From the NCBI RefSeq assembly GCF_024346585.1, contig NZ_AP024523.1, positions 1,869,001 through 1,933,000 of the forward strand: DNA of 64,000 bases, written 5' to 3'. Position numbers and translations under genes: made by a program. The notes below the pieces were generated by a model that saw only the letters and a list, made by a program, of their open reading frames with translations, was not told where the DNA came from and ran no database searches. Source of the DNA: Streptococcus toyakuensis. GTDB lineage: Bacteria > Bacillota > Bacilli > Lactobacillales > Streptococcaceae. Of this stretch, positions 56,913-64,000 are shown piece after piece. The first letter of the stretch is position 1. Every line of letters starts with the position of its first letter.

Positions 56913-57367
56913 AAAAACAAATCTTCCACGACGCAGCTACTGGTGTCCTCATCGGCCTCATCCTCTCTATCATCTTTTCACTCATTTATGCACCAAATAC
57001 CTACGCACCACTAAATCCCTACTCTCTCATCGGCCAAGTGATGGCTCAACATCAGATTCACGGTGCCCTGGTCTTGCTCTACTGCACACTGATTTGGGCA
57101 GCTATCGGTATGCTCTTCAACTTTGGCAACCGCTTATTCAGCCGTGACTGGAGCATGCTTCGTGCCACTCTGACTCATTTCTTCCTTATGCTGGCTGGCT
57201 TTGTCCCACTGGCAACTCTTGCTGGTTGGTTCCCTTTCCACTGGATTTTCTACCTCCAGCTCATTATCGAGTTTGCGATTGTCTATCTCATCATCTGGGC
57301 TATTCTCTATAAAAGAGAGGCTAAAAAAGTAGATCACATCAATCAACTCTTGGAGCATAAAAAGTAA
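56909..57367 (+). CDS. DUF3021 membrane partner of the LytTR regulator
   Basis: A 152-residue protein with four membrane helices and a short basic C-terminal tail, matching DUF3021. In LytTR regulatory systems this protein binds and restrains the regulator; loss of it switches the regulon on. Overlap by ATGA with the upstream gene indicates coupled translation, which would keep regulator and inhibitor balanced. Confidence 0.85.
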   Translation: MKKQIFHDAATGVLIGLILSIIFSLIYAPNTYAPLNPYSLIGQVMAQHQIHGALVLLYCTLIWAAIGMLFNFGNRLFSRDWSMLRATLTHFFLMLAGFVPLATLAGWFPFHWIFYLQLIIEFAIVYLIIWAILYKREAKKVDHINQLLEHKK

Positions 57368-57414
57368 GAGTGCTGATAAAACCACTTGGAATAATAAAAA
57401 AGTCAAGCCTAAGC

Positions 57415-57879
57415 TCAACTTTCCAAATCATACAAATCTGAGATAATAGCTGCGACATGTTTGATATCTTCCAGCATGCCTCGCATTTCAAAGTCAGCCA
57501 ATACAGGAAAGCCAAAGCGTTGACTGTATTGCTTGGCTGTTAGGCAGTATTGGTTATTAAAGTTACGATTTCCTGACCCAACCACACCAAAACACTTACT
57601 AGCATTGTTACCATAGGCAATAAAATCTCCCACCGGTGTCGTCAAAATCTCAACATCTCCGTTATCCACGCCATTCCCACCTTCGAGATAGGTCGGCAAA
57701 AAAGCGACATAGGGATGGTCCATTTCATAGAAATTTTTGCCTTCCTTGACCAAATCCTTGATATGAATCTTTTGGACCTCAATCCCCTCGTACTGGGACA
57801 AGAGATAGTCTTTCAGGCGGGTCACAAAACTCTCAGTGTTGCCGCTCAGACTGATATAAACTAAAGAAATTGTCTTCAT
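57415..57879 (-). CDS. nrdI: flavodoxin-like ribonucleotide reductase protein NrdI
   Basis: A 154-residue flavoprotein that supplies superoxide-type oxidant to assemble the dimanganese tyrosyl radical of class Ib reductase. The FMN loop is VYISLSGNTESF at the N-terminus, with GSGNRNFNNQYC further on. I use the ATG with GGAGG, 12 bases inside the longest frame. No nrdE/F or nrdH genes are in the window, so it is physically separate from its partner reductase. Confidence 0.88.
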   Translation of the reverse strand: MKTISLVYISLSGNTESFVTRLKDYLLSQYEGIEVQKIHIKDLVKEGKNFYEMDHPYVAFLPTYLEGGNGVDNGDVEILTTPVGDFIAYGNNASKCFGVVGSGNRNFNNQYCLTAKQYSQRFGFPVLADFEMRGMLEDIKHVAAIISDLYDLES

Positions 57880-57908
57880 ATTTACCTCCATGATTTTATC
57901 TATAATCG

Positions 57909-57946
57909 AAAAATAACTACCAAGATTGTATCTTGATAGTTATTTT
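57909..57946. terminator. bidirectional-looking terminator before nrdI
   Basis: A long stem AAAAATAACTA/TAGTTATTTTT extended by CCAAGA/TCTTG (small bulges), with A/T runs on both sides. It lies 11 bases past the stop of the leftward membrane-protein gene and upstream of nrdI. Confidence 0.8.
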
Positions 57947-57956
57947 TTGTCAATAC

Positions 57957-58490
57957 TTAGACAAGATCTTCTGTTTCCTCTTCTTCTGCCAAAGCTTTTT
58001 GTTGACGCCACATCTTATAGAAGACAAGGGCTAGGAAAAGAACATTGATGACGATATAGAAAATGCTAACAGCTTTTGAACCAATACTCATCCCTAAACG
58101 CATAGTCTCATCTTGAACCAATTGCACAGCGTCTTGCAAAGTCACATAGCTATAAATTGAACCAATAATAGCTAACAAAACATAGCCAACATAAGTATAA
58201 TTTGCATATTGCAAATTCTTACGAACAAGGAAGACAATTGCTACTACCACTAAAATAGCAGATAGCACAATCAAGGCACTGTTAAAAATAGAATGAGATG
58301 CTTCTGCTACTCTATAGGTGTAATTAAGCTGGTCTTCTAATTGCTGAGCACTAATCCCTTCAATAGTTTTTTGAGCAGCACGAAGGGCTTCTTTGCTAGG
58401 TAAGGGGCTCAACATTCCAAACAGAGACGTAGCTGAAATAAGAGCAGACAAGATTAGCAAGACCCATAGATAAATTGGTTTCTTTTTCAT
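57957..58490 (-). CDS. hypothetical four-helix membrane protein
   Basis: A 177-residue protein with hydrophobic helices near residues 7-28, 68-88, 95-115 and 130-160, a soluble loop between the first two (ALRAAQKTIEGISAQQLEDQ) and an acidic C-terminal tail (EEEETEDLV). I recognise no functional family. It follows the TCS07-like regulator by 65 bases on the same strand and may be read from its own promoter or with that operon. Confidence 0.7.
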   Translation of the reverse strand: MKKKPIYLWVLLILSALISATSLFGMLSPLPSKEALRAAQKTIEGISAQQLEDQLNYTYRVAEASHSIFNSALIVLSAILVVVAIVFLVRKNLQYANYTYVGYVLLAIIGSIYSYVTLQDAVQLVQDETMRLGMSIGSKAVSIFYIVINVLFLALVFYKMWRQQKALAEEEETEDLV

Positions 58491-58555
58491 GATAGAACCT
58501 CCTGATATTATTATTTATTTTATATTATAGCACCTTTTGTAAGGGAATACAAATC

Positions 58556-59842
58556 TTATAGTATAGTTTCTACCTGTTTTCGGTAGGCTTTTGGCGATTT
58601 TCCGCACAATTTTCGGAACACTTTATAGAAATATCCCACGTTACTGTAACCAACAGCATAACAAATATCTTCGATACTGTCACTAGTCGAAAGCAAGAGC
58701 TGTTGGGCAGCCTTAATGCGTTGTTTGTTTAGTAATTCTGCGAAGGTCGAATTGGTTTCTCGCTTAATCAACTGCCCCAGATAAACAGGATTGATAAAGA
58801 GATCCTTACTGATATCCTTGAGCGAAAGTTCTTTCTGATAATCACGCCCAATGACTTCTAGCACACTAACCACATTTTCATTCATTCGATATTGCCCAAA
58901 AAAGCGGGTCAGAGTTTCCTTAATATAAGGAACCAATTCATCAAAGGATTGAATAGCATGAATCGTTTTGACAATATCCGTTAAATCATCAGCTTTTAGA
59001 TGTTCAAACAAGTGAAAGACATCCATGACAAATTGGATAAAAAGCTGCTTGGTAATCGGAACACGAGGTGTATTTTCAAGAACTACCTTCTCCAAGAGGT
59101 TCAACTCTTCTACGATTTGGTTGAGATCCCCCTGAATGATAACCCTATAAATCGGTTCGTAATAGGCAAAGAGACTCTCAGACTGTTTTAAATTTACAGA
59201 ACCGTAAAAGAGGGCCTTCTCAGCATTCAGCTTCCAGCGTTCAAAGTATTCTTGATAAGGGGCTTCAAAGGGAGTAACGACTAAACCATCTAGGGGTTGA
59301 TCAGAAATGAAAATCTGCCAATCTTGTCCTAACACATAGTAGGGAATGGTGAAAGAGCCTTGTTTTTCCTTGGATAGGCCTATCCACCAATTCTCCTTAC
59401 CTCCTAGATAACTAACAAATCCAGCCTCATCTAAATCTTGACTGAGGGTCTGACTTTTCTTTCCTCTCTCGCCGAGCTGACCTGCAATCTTCTCCAGCAG
59501 ATTTCCCAACTCTACCTTATCAACAGGCTTGACCAAATAGTCCACCACACTAAGGTTCATTGCTCTTTTTACATAATCAAACTCCTGATAACCTGAGAGT
59601 AGGATATAGGCTGCATCTGGTAAGATTTCTTTCATCTCCCGAATCATATCAAGCCCTGTTTTATCGGGCATATTGACATCGGAAATGACCACATCGACAG
59701 GATTTTCCTGAACATATTCTAGGGCTTCATCGGCATGACTGGCTGTTGCGACGACCTCCATATCCCACTTATCAAAGGGAATCAAACGTTTCAGACCTTC
59801 TGTCACCATGTACTCATCATCTACTAATAATACTTTATACAT
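58556..59842 (-). CDS. AraC-type response regulator, TCS07-like
   Basis: A 428-residue YesN-type regulator. Receiver domain at the N-terminus (VDDEYMV, phospho-acceptor Asp in VVISDVNMPDK near 55, VKPVDK), a long linker domain, and an AraC helix-turn-helix pair at the end (LKDISKDLFINPVYLGQLIKRE and IEDICYAVGYSNVGYFYKVF). It matches pneumococcal RR07, reported to control host N-glycan utilisation. Intact here, while its kinase gene carries a stop, so it might be unphosphorylated or activated by cross-talk. Confidence 0.88.
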   Translation of the reverse strand: MYKVLLVDDEYMVTEGLKRLIPFDKWDMEVVATASHADEALEYVQENPVDVVISDVNMPDKTGLDMIREMKEILPDAAYILLSGYQEFDYVKRAMNLSVVDYLVKPVDKVELGNLLEKIAGQLGERGKKSQTLSQDLDEAGFVSYLGGKENWWIGLSKEKQGSFTIPYYVLGQDWQIFISDQPLDGLVVTPFEAPYQEYFERWKLNAEKALFYGSVNLKQSESLFAYYEPIYRVIIQGDLNQIVEELNLLEKVVLENTPRVPITKQLFIQFVMDVFHLFEHLKADDLTDIVKTIHAIQSFDELVPYIKETLTRFFGQYRMNENVVSVLEVIGRDYQKELSLKDISKDLFINPVYLGQLIKRETNSTFAELLNKQRIKAAQQLLLSTSDSIEDICYAVGYSNVGYFYKVFRKLCGKSPKAYRKQVETIL

Positions 59843-59853
59843 TTTCTCCCTTT

Positions 59854-61500
59854 CTACTCATCTTGAATTGTAATACGATACTGAACACCTGCTTGCTCCG
59901 CAGACTCTATAGTAATGGCATAGCGGTCCCCAAAATAGAGCACAAAACGCTCATGTACATTGACAATCCCGATAGACTGCTTTTGATCACTGTAACTGGC
60001 TTGGTGTTCAAAATGTCTCTGCCTTAATTTTTCTCGGATATTTGCCAGTTTTTCAGCCGACATACCACGGCCATTATCGACCACTAAAATTTCCACAAAA
60101 CCATCCTGTTTAAGAGCCTTGATACTAATCACATTATCTGTCCGTCTATGGTCAACACCATGCGCGAAATAGTTTTCTACCAGCGGTTGCAAGGTAAACT
60201 TAGGAATTTTCATATTCTCTAGCTCTGGGTCTATCTTGAAACCATAGGCAATGGACTTGGGATAGCGAACCATGCAGAGATAGCTGTATTTACGACAAAA
60301 TTCTAATTCCTGTTTGAGAAGGGTCTCTCTTTCGTCGGAAATATTGTTACGCAAGAGACTACTGAATTCATAAATGATATCTGCCAACTCATCTTGACTT
60401 TGCATAACTGCATACATACGCAAAAACTCCAGCGTATTATACATAAAATGAGGATTGATTTGAGCCTGTAAGGCTCGCATATTGGCATCCTTTTGACTAA
60501 GCTCTAACTGATAAATATCATGGATATTCTTTTCTAATCGATCCAACATATCATTGGTCGTCTCCGCGATTAGGAGCAATTCCTGATCCTTTTCAAGCGT
60601 ATCAATGCGAAGACCTTCTTGCCCTTGGGCAATAGCTTGGATGGAATCCACCAAATCCACTACCTGCTTTTGATAATTAGCAAAAGTCTGCCTCAAAGTC
60701 AGATAGAGAATGACAATAAAGAGAAGGCTCAAACCCACAATCAAAGCAGAGCTAGCCACTGTTCCTTGTAAAACAAAGTTTTTAGGAACTGCCACCTGAA
60801 CCTGATATCCATGAGAAGTCATACCAACAAACCAGTTCTCATGTTCCCTATTGACCCTCTCACCAATATGAAAAATCTCCGTATCAAATGGTGATGTCAC
60901 AGTAACAGCCATCGGAATATGACCTCAGGTATTGTCAATAGCATGGTATAAAACTTCTGGATCCAAGGAGATGTAAATCACTCCTATAGATTGATCCGTT
61001 GCTGGGTCCAGAACTGGAATTCCAAAACTATTGACCTCTGGTTTAAAGGCCTCAGCAGGCAAGATATGACCACTTCTTTTATCCCTTGTTGACACATAAA
61101 CTTCTTTAAAATCCTGCAAGACGATTGCAACACCCGTTATAGAGTCATTTTGGACATAAAGATCATCAATGTTTTCATACAGAGAAATAGAAGTTGACGA
61201 AGCCGCTTGATGCTCCAACAGCCAATAAAAATACTCAGAAGTTGACAAGCTAAAGTACTTATAAACCCCTTGTATCCGTTCTTGATTAGCTACTAAATCT
61301 TGCGCCAGTTGGGCTGATTCCCGATAATAATACTCCACCTCATCGACTGTTCGAGTGGTTACACGCTGGGCTACTCTTTGAGCTTCCTTTTCCCGTGAAT
61401 CCCAGTCAGCGTAAGAGAGTAAGATTGCAAAACTCGCAATAATAATCATCATAACTGAACTGTAGGTTCTTAGAAGCGTATGTAGCCAAAACTGCTTCAT
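59854..61500 (-). pseudogene. TCS07-like sensor kinase, interrupted by an in-frame TGA
   Basis: A YesM-type kinase of about 548 codons, split by a single in-frame TGA at 60925-60927 after DPEVLYHAIDNT; the frame then continues GHIPMAVTVTSPFD without a shift. Before the stop are the first membrane helix and most of the extracytoplasmic sensor. After it are the second helix, HAMP, the phospho-acceptor His in INPHFMYNTLEF and the HATPase (LVENYFAHGV; VDNGRGMS). One base change, for instance CGA to TGA, explains it. The start used (61500) is 1 base from the DUF624 stop; a start at 61524 is possible. Reinitiation at 60912 could make a cytoplasm-biased fragment. Confidence 0.85.
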
Positions 61501-61501
61501 T

Positions 61502-62116
61502 CTATTTTGTCGCCAATTTTTCATGGATACTTTCATAGACCGGTTCCAACATATCACTGATAAAGAAATGCCACATCCCAATTCCTACAAAGAAAAGTAG
61601 GGCAGGCATATAGTAACCAATTGTCACAAGTAGCACTGTCCCAAGGAGAACCTTGGCCACAGCCGCTAAGCTCATAAAGATGCCAATAAAGGATAGTTTG
61701 AGACTATTTCGATAGGACAAATCAAAATAAACTTGTAATTTCAAAGATACTGTATAAGCCAAAAACAGCAGGGCAACTACTAGAACATTCAAAAAGGTCG
61801 CAATCAAATGAATAATAGTCTGATGAGGCAATTGCACCAAGAGATACAGGCCATAGACCAAAACTAGATCCACCCCTAAAAAGCTATAGAAAATCAGGTT
61901 GCTGGAGACAAAATTTTGCTTATAAAGAGACCAAGCCTCCTTCAAACTGTATTCCCGAAAGCTATAACCATGTTCTGCATATAGGCTCATCAAGGTGGCA
62001 CTAGCCGGCGCTAGACCAAGGATAATCCCTCCTGCCAATGTTAATAGCCAAAAGAAGGCTGTCGCAATCATCCCTAAAAAGAAACGATTAAAGACAAAGT
62101 CTAAAAATCTCCCCAT
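61502..62116 (-). CDS. DUF624 (YesL-like) membrane protein
   Basis: A 204-residue protein with about five membrane helices, of the YesL/DUF624 family that commonly precedes YesMN-type two-component genes and sugar ABC systems. Role unknown; it may assist sensing. First gene of the TCS07-like operon, with the kinase start 1 base after its stop. A TATAAT promoter with a cre-like site overlapping the -35 lies upstream. Confidence 0.85.
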   Translation of the reverse strand: MGRFLDFVFNRFFLGMIATAFFWLLTLAGGIILGLAPASATLMSLYAEHGYSFREYSLKEAWSLYKQNFVSSNLIFYSFLGVDLVLVYGLYLLVQLPHQTIIHLIATFLNVLVVALLFLAYTVSLKLQVYFDLSYRNSLKLSFIGIFMSLAAVAKVLLGTVLLVTIGYYMPALLFFVGIGMWHFFISDMLEPVYESIHEKLATK

Positions 62117-62145
62117 GATATCCTCCTAAAAATAACTATGAAACT

Positions 62146-62174
62146 ATTATATCATATTTCAAGCGTTTTCAAAA
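62146..62174 (-). promoter_or_regulatory. promoter of the TCS07-like operon with cre-like overlap
   Basis: Read leftward: TTTTGA-N17-TATAAT. TGAAAACGCTTGAA at 62171-62158 fits the CcpA operator consensus with two mismatches near its end and overlaps the -35 and spacer, so catabolite repression is plausible. Confidence 0.5.
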
Positions 62175-62250
62175 ACTTCTAGTATCCATTTACAATCCCA
62201 TCAAACCATGGTAAAATGAGAATTATGAAAAAATTATCAGGAGACAATTC

Positions 62251-62820
62251 ATGAAAAAATCTATCTTAACTACACTGCTTTTTGCAGTTCTTTACTTCCT
62301 CTGCATGGGGGTTGGTGTCCTTTTGGGCAATCTCTTTGACCAAACTGGAAACATGTTTTATGCGCCTGCCTTTACTGCCCTTGTCGGCGGTAGCGTCTAT
62401 ATGATCCTAGTCGCAAAAGTTCCGCGCTTTGGAGCCATTACCACTATCGGCCTTGTCATGGCCCTCTTTTTCTTGGGGACTAAACACGGTGCCGGTGCCT
62501 TCCTTCCTGGAATTATCTGTGGTCTCCTAGCAGATGGAGTAGCTAACCTCGGAAAATACAAGGACCAAACAAAGAACCTCCTTTCTTTCCTTATTTTTGC
62601 CTTTAGCTCAACTGGCCCAATCTTGCTTATGTGGATTACACCCAAAGCCTATATGGCAACCCTTCTAGCAAGAGGAAAATCGCAAGAATATATCGACCGT
62701 ATCATGGTCGCACCAAACCTTAGAACCGTCCTACTATTTATCGCAAGTATTGTCATCGGAGCCCTAGTGGGTGCTTTGATTGGACAAGCCTTGAGTAAAA
62801 AATTGGCACAGAAAATCTGA
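62251..62820 (+). CDS. MptD-family ECF-type membrane protein
   Basis: A 189-residue membrane protein with five to six helices, matching the MptD putative ECF transporter S-component family (AFTALVGGSVYMILVAKVPRFGA and FLPGIICGLLADG). S components capture vitamins or metals and dock on a shared ECF energising module, which is not in the window. Substrate unknown. Single gene with its own ribosome binding site (CAGGAG) and terminator. Confidence 0.78.
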   Translation: MKKSILTTLLFAVLYFLCMGVGVLLGNLFDQTGNMFYAPAFTALVGGSVYMILVAKVPRFGAITTIGLVMALFFLGTKHGAGAFLPGIICGLLADGVANLGKYKDQTKNLLSFLIFAFSSTGPILLMWITPKAYMATLLARGKSQEYIDRIMVAPNLRTVLLFIASIVIGALVGALIGQALSKKLAQKI

Positions 62821-62825
62821 TTACT

Positions 62826-62850
62826 AAAAAAGAGCCCGGCGGCTCTTTTT
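62826..62850. terminator. bidirectional terminator between the ECF gene and metI
   Basis: Perfect ten-base stem (62826-62835 and 62841-62850) around CGGC with T5/A5 ends; it overlaps the metI stop codon. Serves both convergent units. Confidence 0.9.
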
Positions 62851-63542
62851 TATTTATGGCTCAATTTCTTAGTCAAGAAATCTCCCAAGAATTGGATTGC
62901 AAAGATAATCAAAATGATAACGATGGTTGCCAAGATGGTCACATCGTGATTGTAGCGGTTAAATCCATAAGCGATAGCCACGTTACCAATACCACCAGCT
63001 CCAACCGCACCAGCCATAGCTGTTTCTCCAACAAGAGAAATCAAGGTCACAGTTGTCACACGGATCAAATCTGGAAGGCCTTCTGATAGGTAAACACCTA
63101 CGATATCCCAGAATGTCGCTCCGCTAGCTTGAGCCGCCTCAATAACACCACCATCTAGCTCAGCCAATACCACCTGCACCTGACGGGCAAAGAAGGCAAA
63201 GACTGCAAAAGATAGCGGTACGATAGCCGCATTTGGACCAATGCTTGTTCCTACGATTAGATGAGAGAAGGGTGACAAGACTGCCAAGAGAATGATAAAT
63301 GGAACCGCACGGAAAATTGAGGTAATCTTGTCTAAAATCCAGAAGACGACCTTATTTTCCAAAACACCACCTGGCGCTGTCAAGACAAGGAAAAGACCTG
63401 CCACTAGCCCCAAGAAACCTCCGATGATGAAAGAAAGAACTGTCATATAAAGAGTTAGATAGATGGCTGTTCCCCAGCCTGCCTGACCAGCCCAGCCCAT
63501 TTTATAGACATTTGGCAAATAGGTTTGAATCAATGATTCCAT
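62850..63542 (-). CDS. metI: methionine ABC transporter permease
   Basis: A 230-residue permease with five to six helices and the EAA-type loop (EAAQASGATFWDIVGVYLSE), typical of MetI, which imports methionine with MetN and MetQ. One base separates it from metN. Ends inside a bidirectional terminator. Confidence 0.94.
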   Translation of the reverse strand: MESLIQTYLPNVYKMGWAGQAGWGTAIYLTLYMTVLSFIIGGFLGLVAGLFLVLTAPGGVLENKVVFWILDKITSIFRAVPFIILLAVLSPFSHLIVGTSIGPNAAIVPLSFAVFAFFARQVQVVLAELDGGVIEAAQASGATFWDIVGVYLSEGLPDLIRVTTVTLISLVGETAMAGAVGAGGIGNVAIAYGFNRYNHDVTILATIVIILIIFAIQFLGDFLTKKLSHK

Positions 63543-63543
63543 C

Positions 63544-64000
63544 TTACTGTCCTCCCTTCAATACTTTTAGTTGTACGCCTGCTTGACGAATGGCTTCTTG
63601 GGCGCCTGCCAACGCTGCTTTTTCACCTGACAAAACCACCACCAATTCTCCAACAGGAGTTCCATCGAGAATTTCGATATTTCCATAAAGGATATTAGCC
63701 GTTACTTGATAATGCTTGTACAATTCATTCAAAAGTGGCTCGTCTGTTGAAGCTCCAGCATACTTGAGTTGCACCAAGAGACTGTTTTCAGACAAGTGTT
63801 CCACGATTTCTTGCTTCTCAATCTTGACCATGGCTTCGTCAATACCTGTCGCTGTTGAGATAAAGTCTTGGGTCAAAGGTTGTTTAGGGTCTGAGAAGAT
63901 TTCAAGGACACTGCCCTCTTCAATCAAATGCCCATCCTGCATAACTGCCACACGATTGGCAATATCTTTGACAATCTGCATTTCATGCGTAATCAAGACA
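63544..64000 (-). CDS. metN: methionine ABC transporter ATP-binding protein, C-terminal part
   Basis: The gene runs off the right edge; about 152 C-terminal residues are visible. The fragment begins in the switch region VLITHEMQIVKDIANRV and continues into the C-terminal NIL ligand-binding domain (about LVQLKYAGASTDEPLLNEL), which senses methionine and inhibits transport. The Walker A/B motifs are outside the window. Directly followed by metI, which supports the call. Confidence 0.93.
   Translation of the reverse strand, partial: VLITHEMQIVKDIANRVAVMQDGHLIEEGSVLEIFSDPKQPLTQDFISTATGIDEAMVKIEKQEIVEHLSENSLLVQLKYAGASTDEPLLNELYKHYQVTANILYGNIEILDGTPVGELVVVLSGEKAALAGAQEAIRQAGVQLKVLKGGQ

Overview
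The window is a low-GC Gram-positive chromosome segment from the Streptococcus mitis group (S. pneumoniae, S. mitis, S. oralis and relatives). Evidence: a BOX-type intergenic repeat, a ComX cin-box in front of the ccs4 locus, the yesL-like/TCS07 two-component locus beside metNI, the mutL-ruvA-tag and folC-cls neighbourhoods, and the full streptococcal S10-spc-alpha ribosomal operon. No tRNA, rRNA, CRISPR array, complete insertion sequence or prophage was seen.

Layout. 1-2.7 kb: the start of an ABC ATPase, a gene-poor stretch, then a MarR regulator and an acyl-CoA thioesterase/BAAT-like hydrolase that share an identical operator architecture. 2.6-5.2 kb: leuS, with a diverged second copy of its own 3' end just downstream. 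5.3-13.0 kb: a LytS/YesM-type sensor kinase, an AraC-type response regulator, two paralogous binding lipoproteins, an ATPase and a fused permease. The genes are usually annotated as ferric iron uptake, but the arrangement resembles HptRSA/AfuABC sugar-phosphate sensing and uptake. 13.1-15.7 kb: a histidine phosphatase and the UPF0210/ACT-domain pair. 15.7-30.7 kb: the r-protein operon (rpsJ to rplQ, with secY, adk, infA and rpoA), read leftward and ending in an L17-downstream-element-like RNA and a terminator. 30.8-34.4 kb: anaerobic ribonucleotide reductase operon. 34.4-41.2 kb: ccs4 with a small competence ORF, cls, a lipoprotein, folC, UPF0473, ruvX and ireB. 41.2-49.4 kb: a lipoprotein, an Spx-type protein, an MgtA-type P-ATPase with a complex leader, pepQ and uvrA. 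49.5-53.7 kb: corA, a DUF1129 protein, a TfoX-like protein, an S66 peptidase, a SemiSWEET and tag. 53.7-57.9 kb: ruvA, mutL, a LytTR/DUF3021 regulatory pair and nrdI. 58-64 kb: a membrane protein, the TCS07-like system (kinase interrupted by an in-frame stop), a DUF624 protein, an ECF-type membrane protein, and metI/metN.

Most notable observations. (1) The mgtA leader carries a strong promoter, an M-box magnesium riboswitch with a terminator, and then a well-spaced 23-codon ORF with an Asp/Pro-rich start. Its codons can pair with an anti-sequestering segment in front of the mgtA ribosome binding site, which suggests two-tier Mg2+ control including a leader-peptide translational switch. (2) Three copies of a structured element of about 87 nt, with compensatory changes in every helix, lie in gaps of the ribosomal operon. 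(3) The 5-13 kb locus looks like a combined sensor and transporter for phosphorylated sugars or related anions. Other regulatory signals include paired MarR operators, 9-bp direct repeats with LytTR spacing, a pair of NrdR-like boxes and a 99-bp tandem repeat made of terminators.
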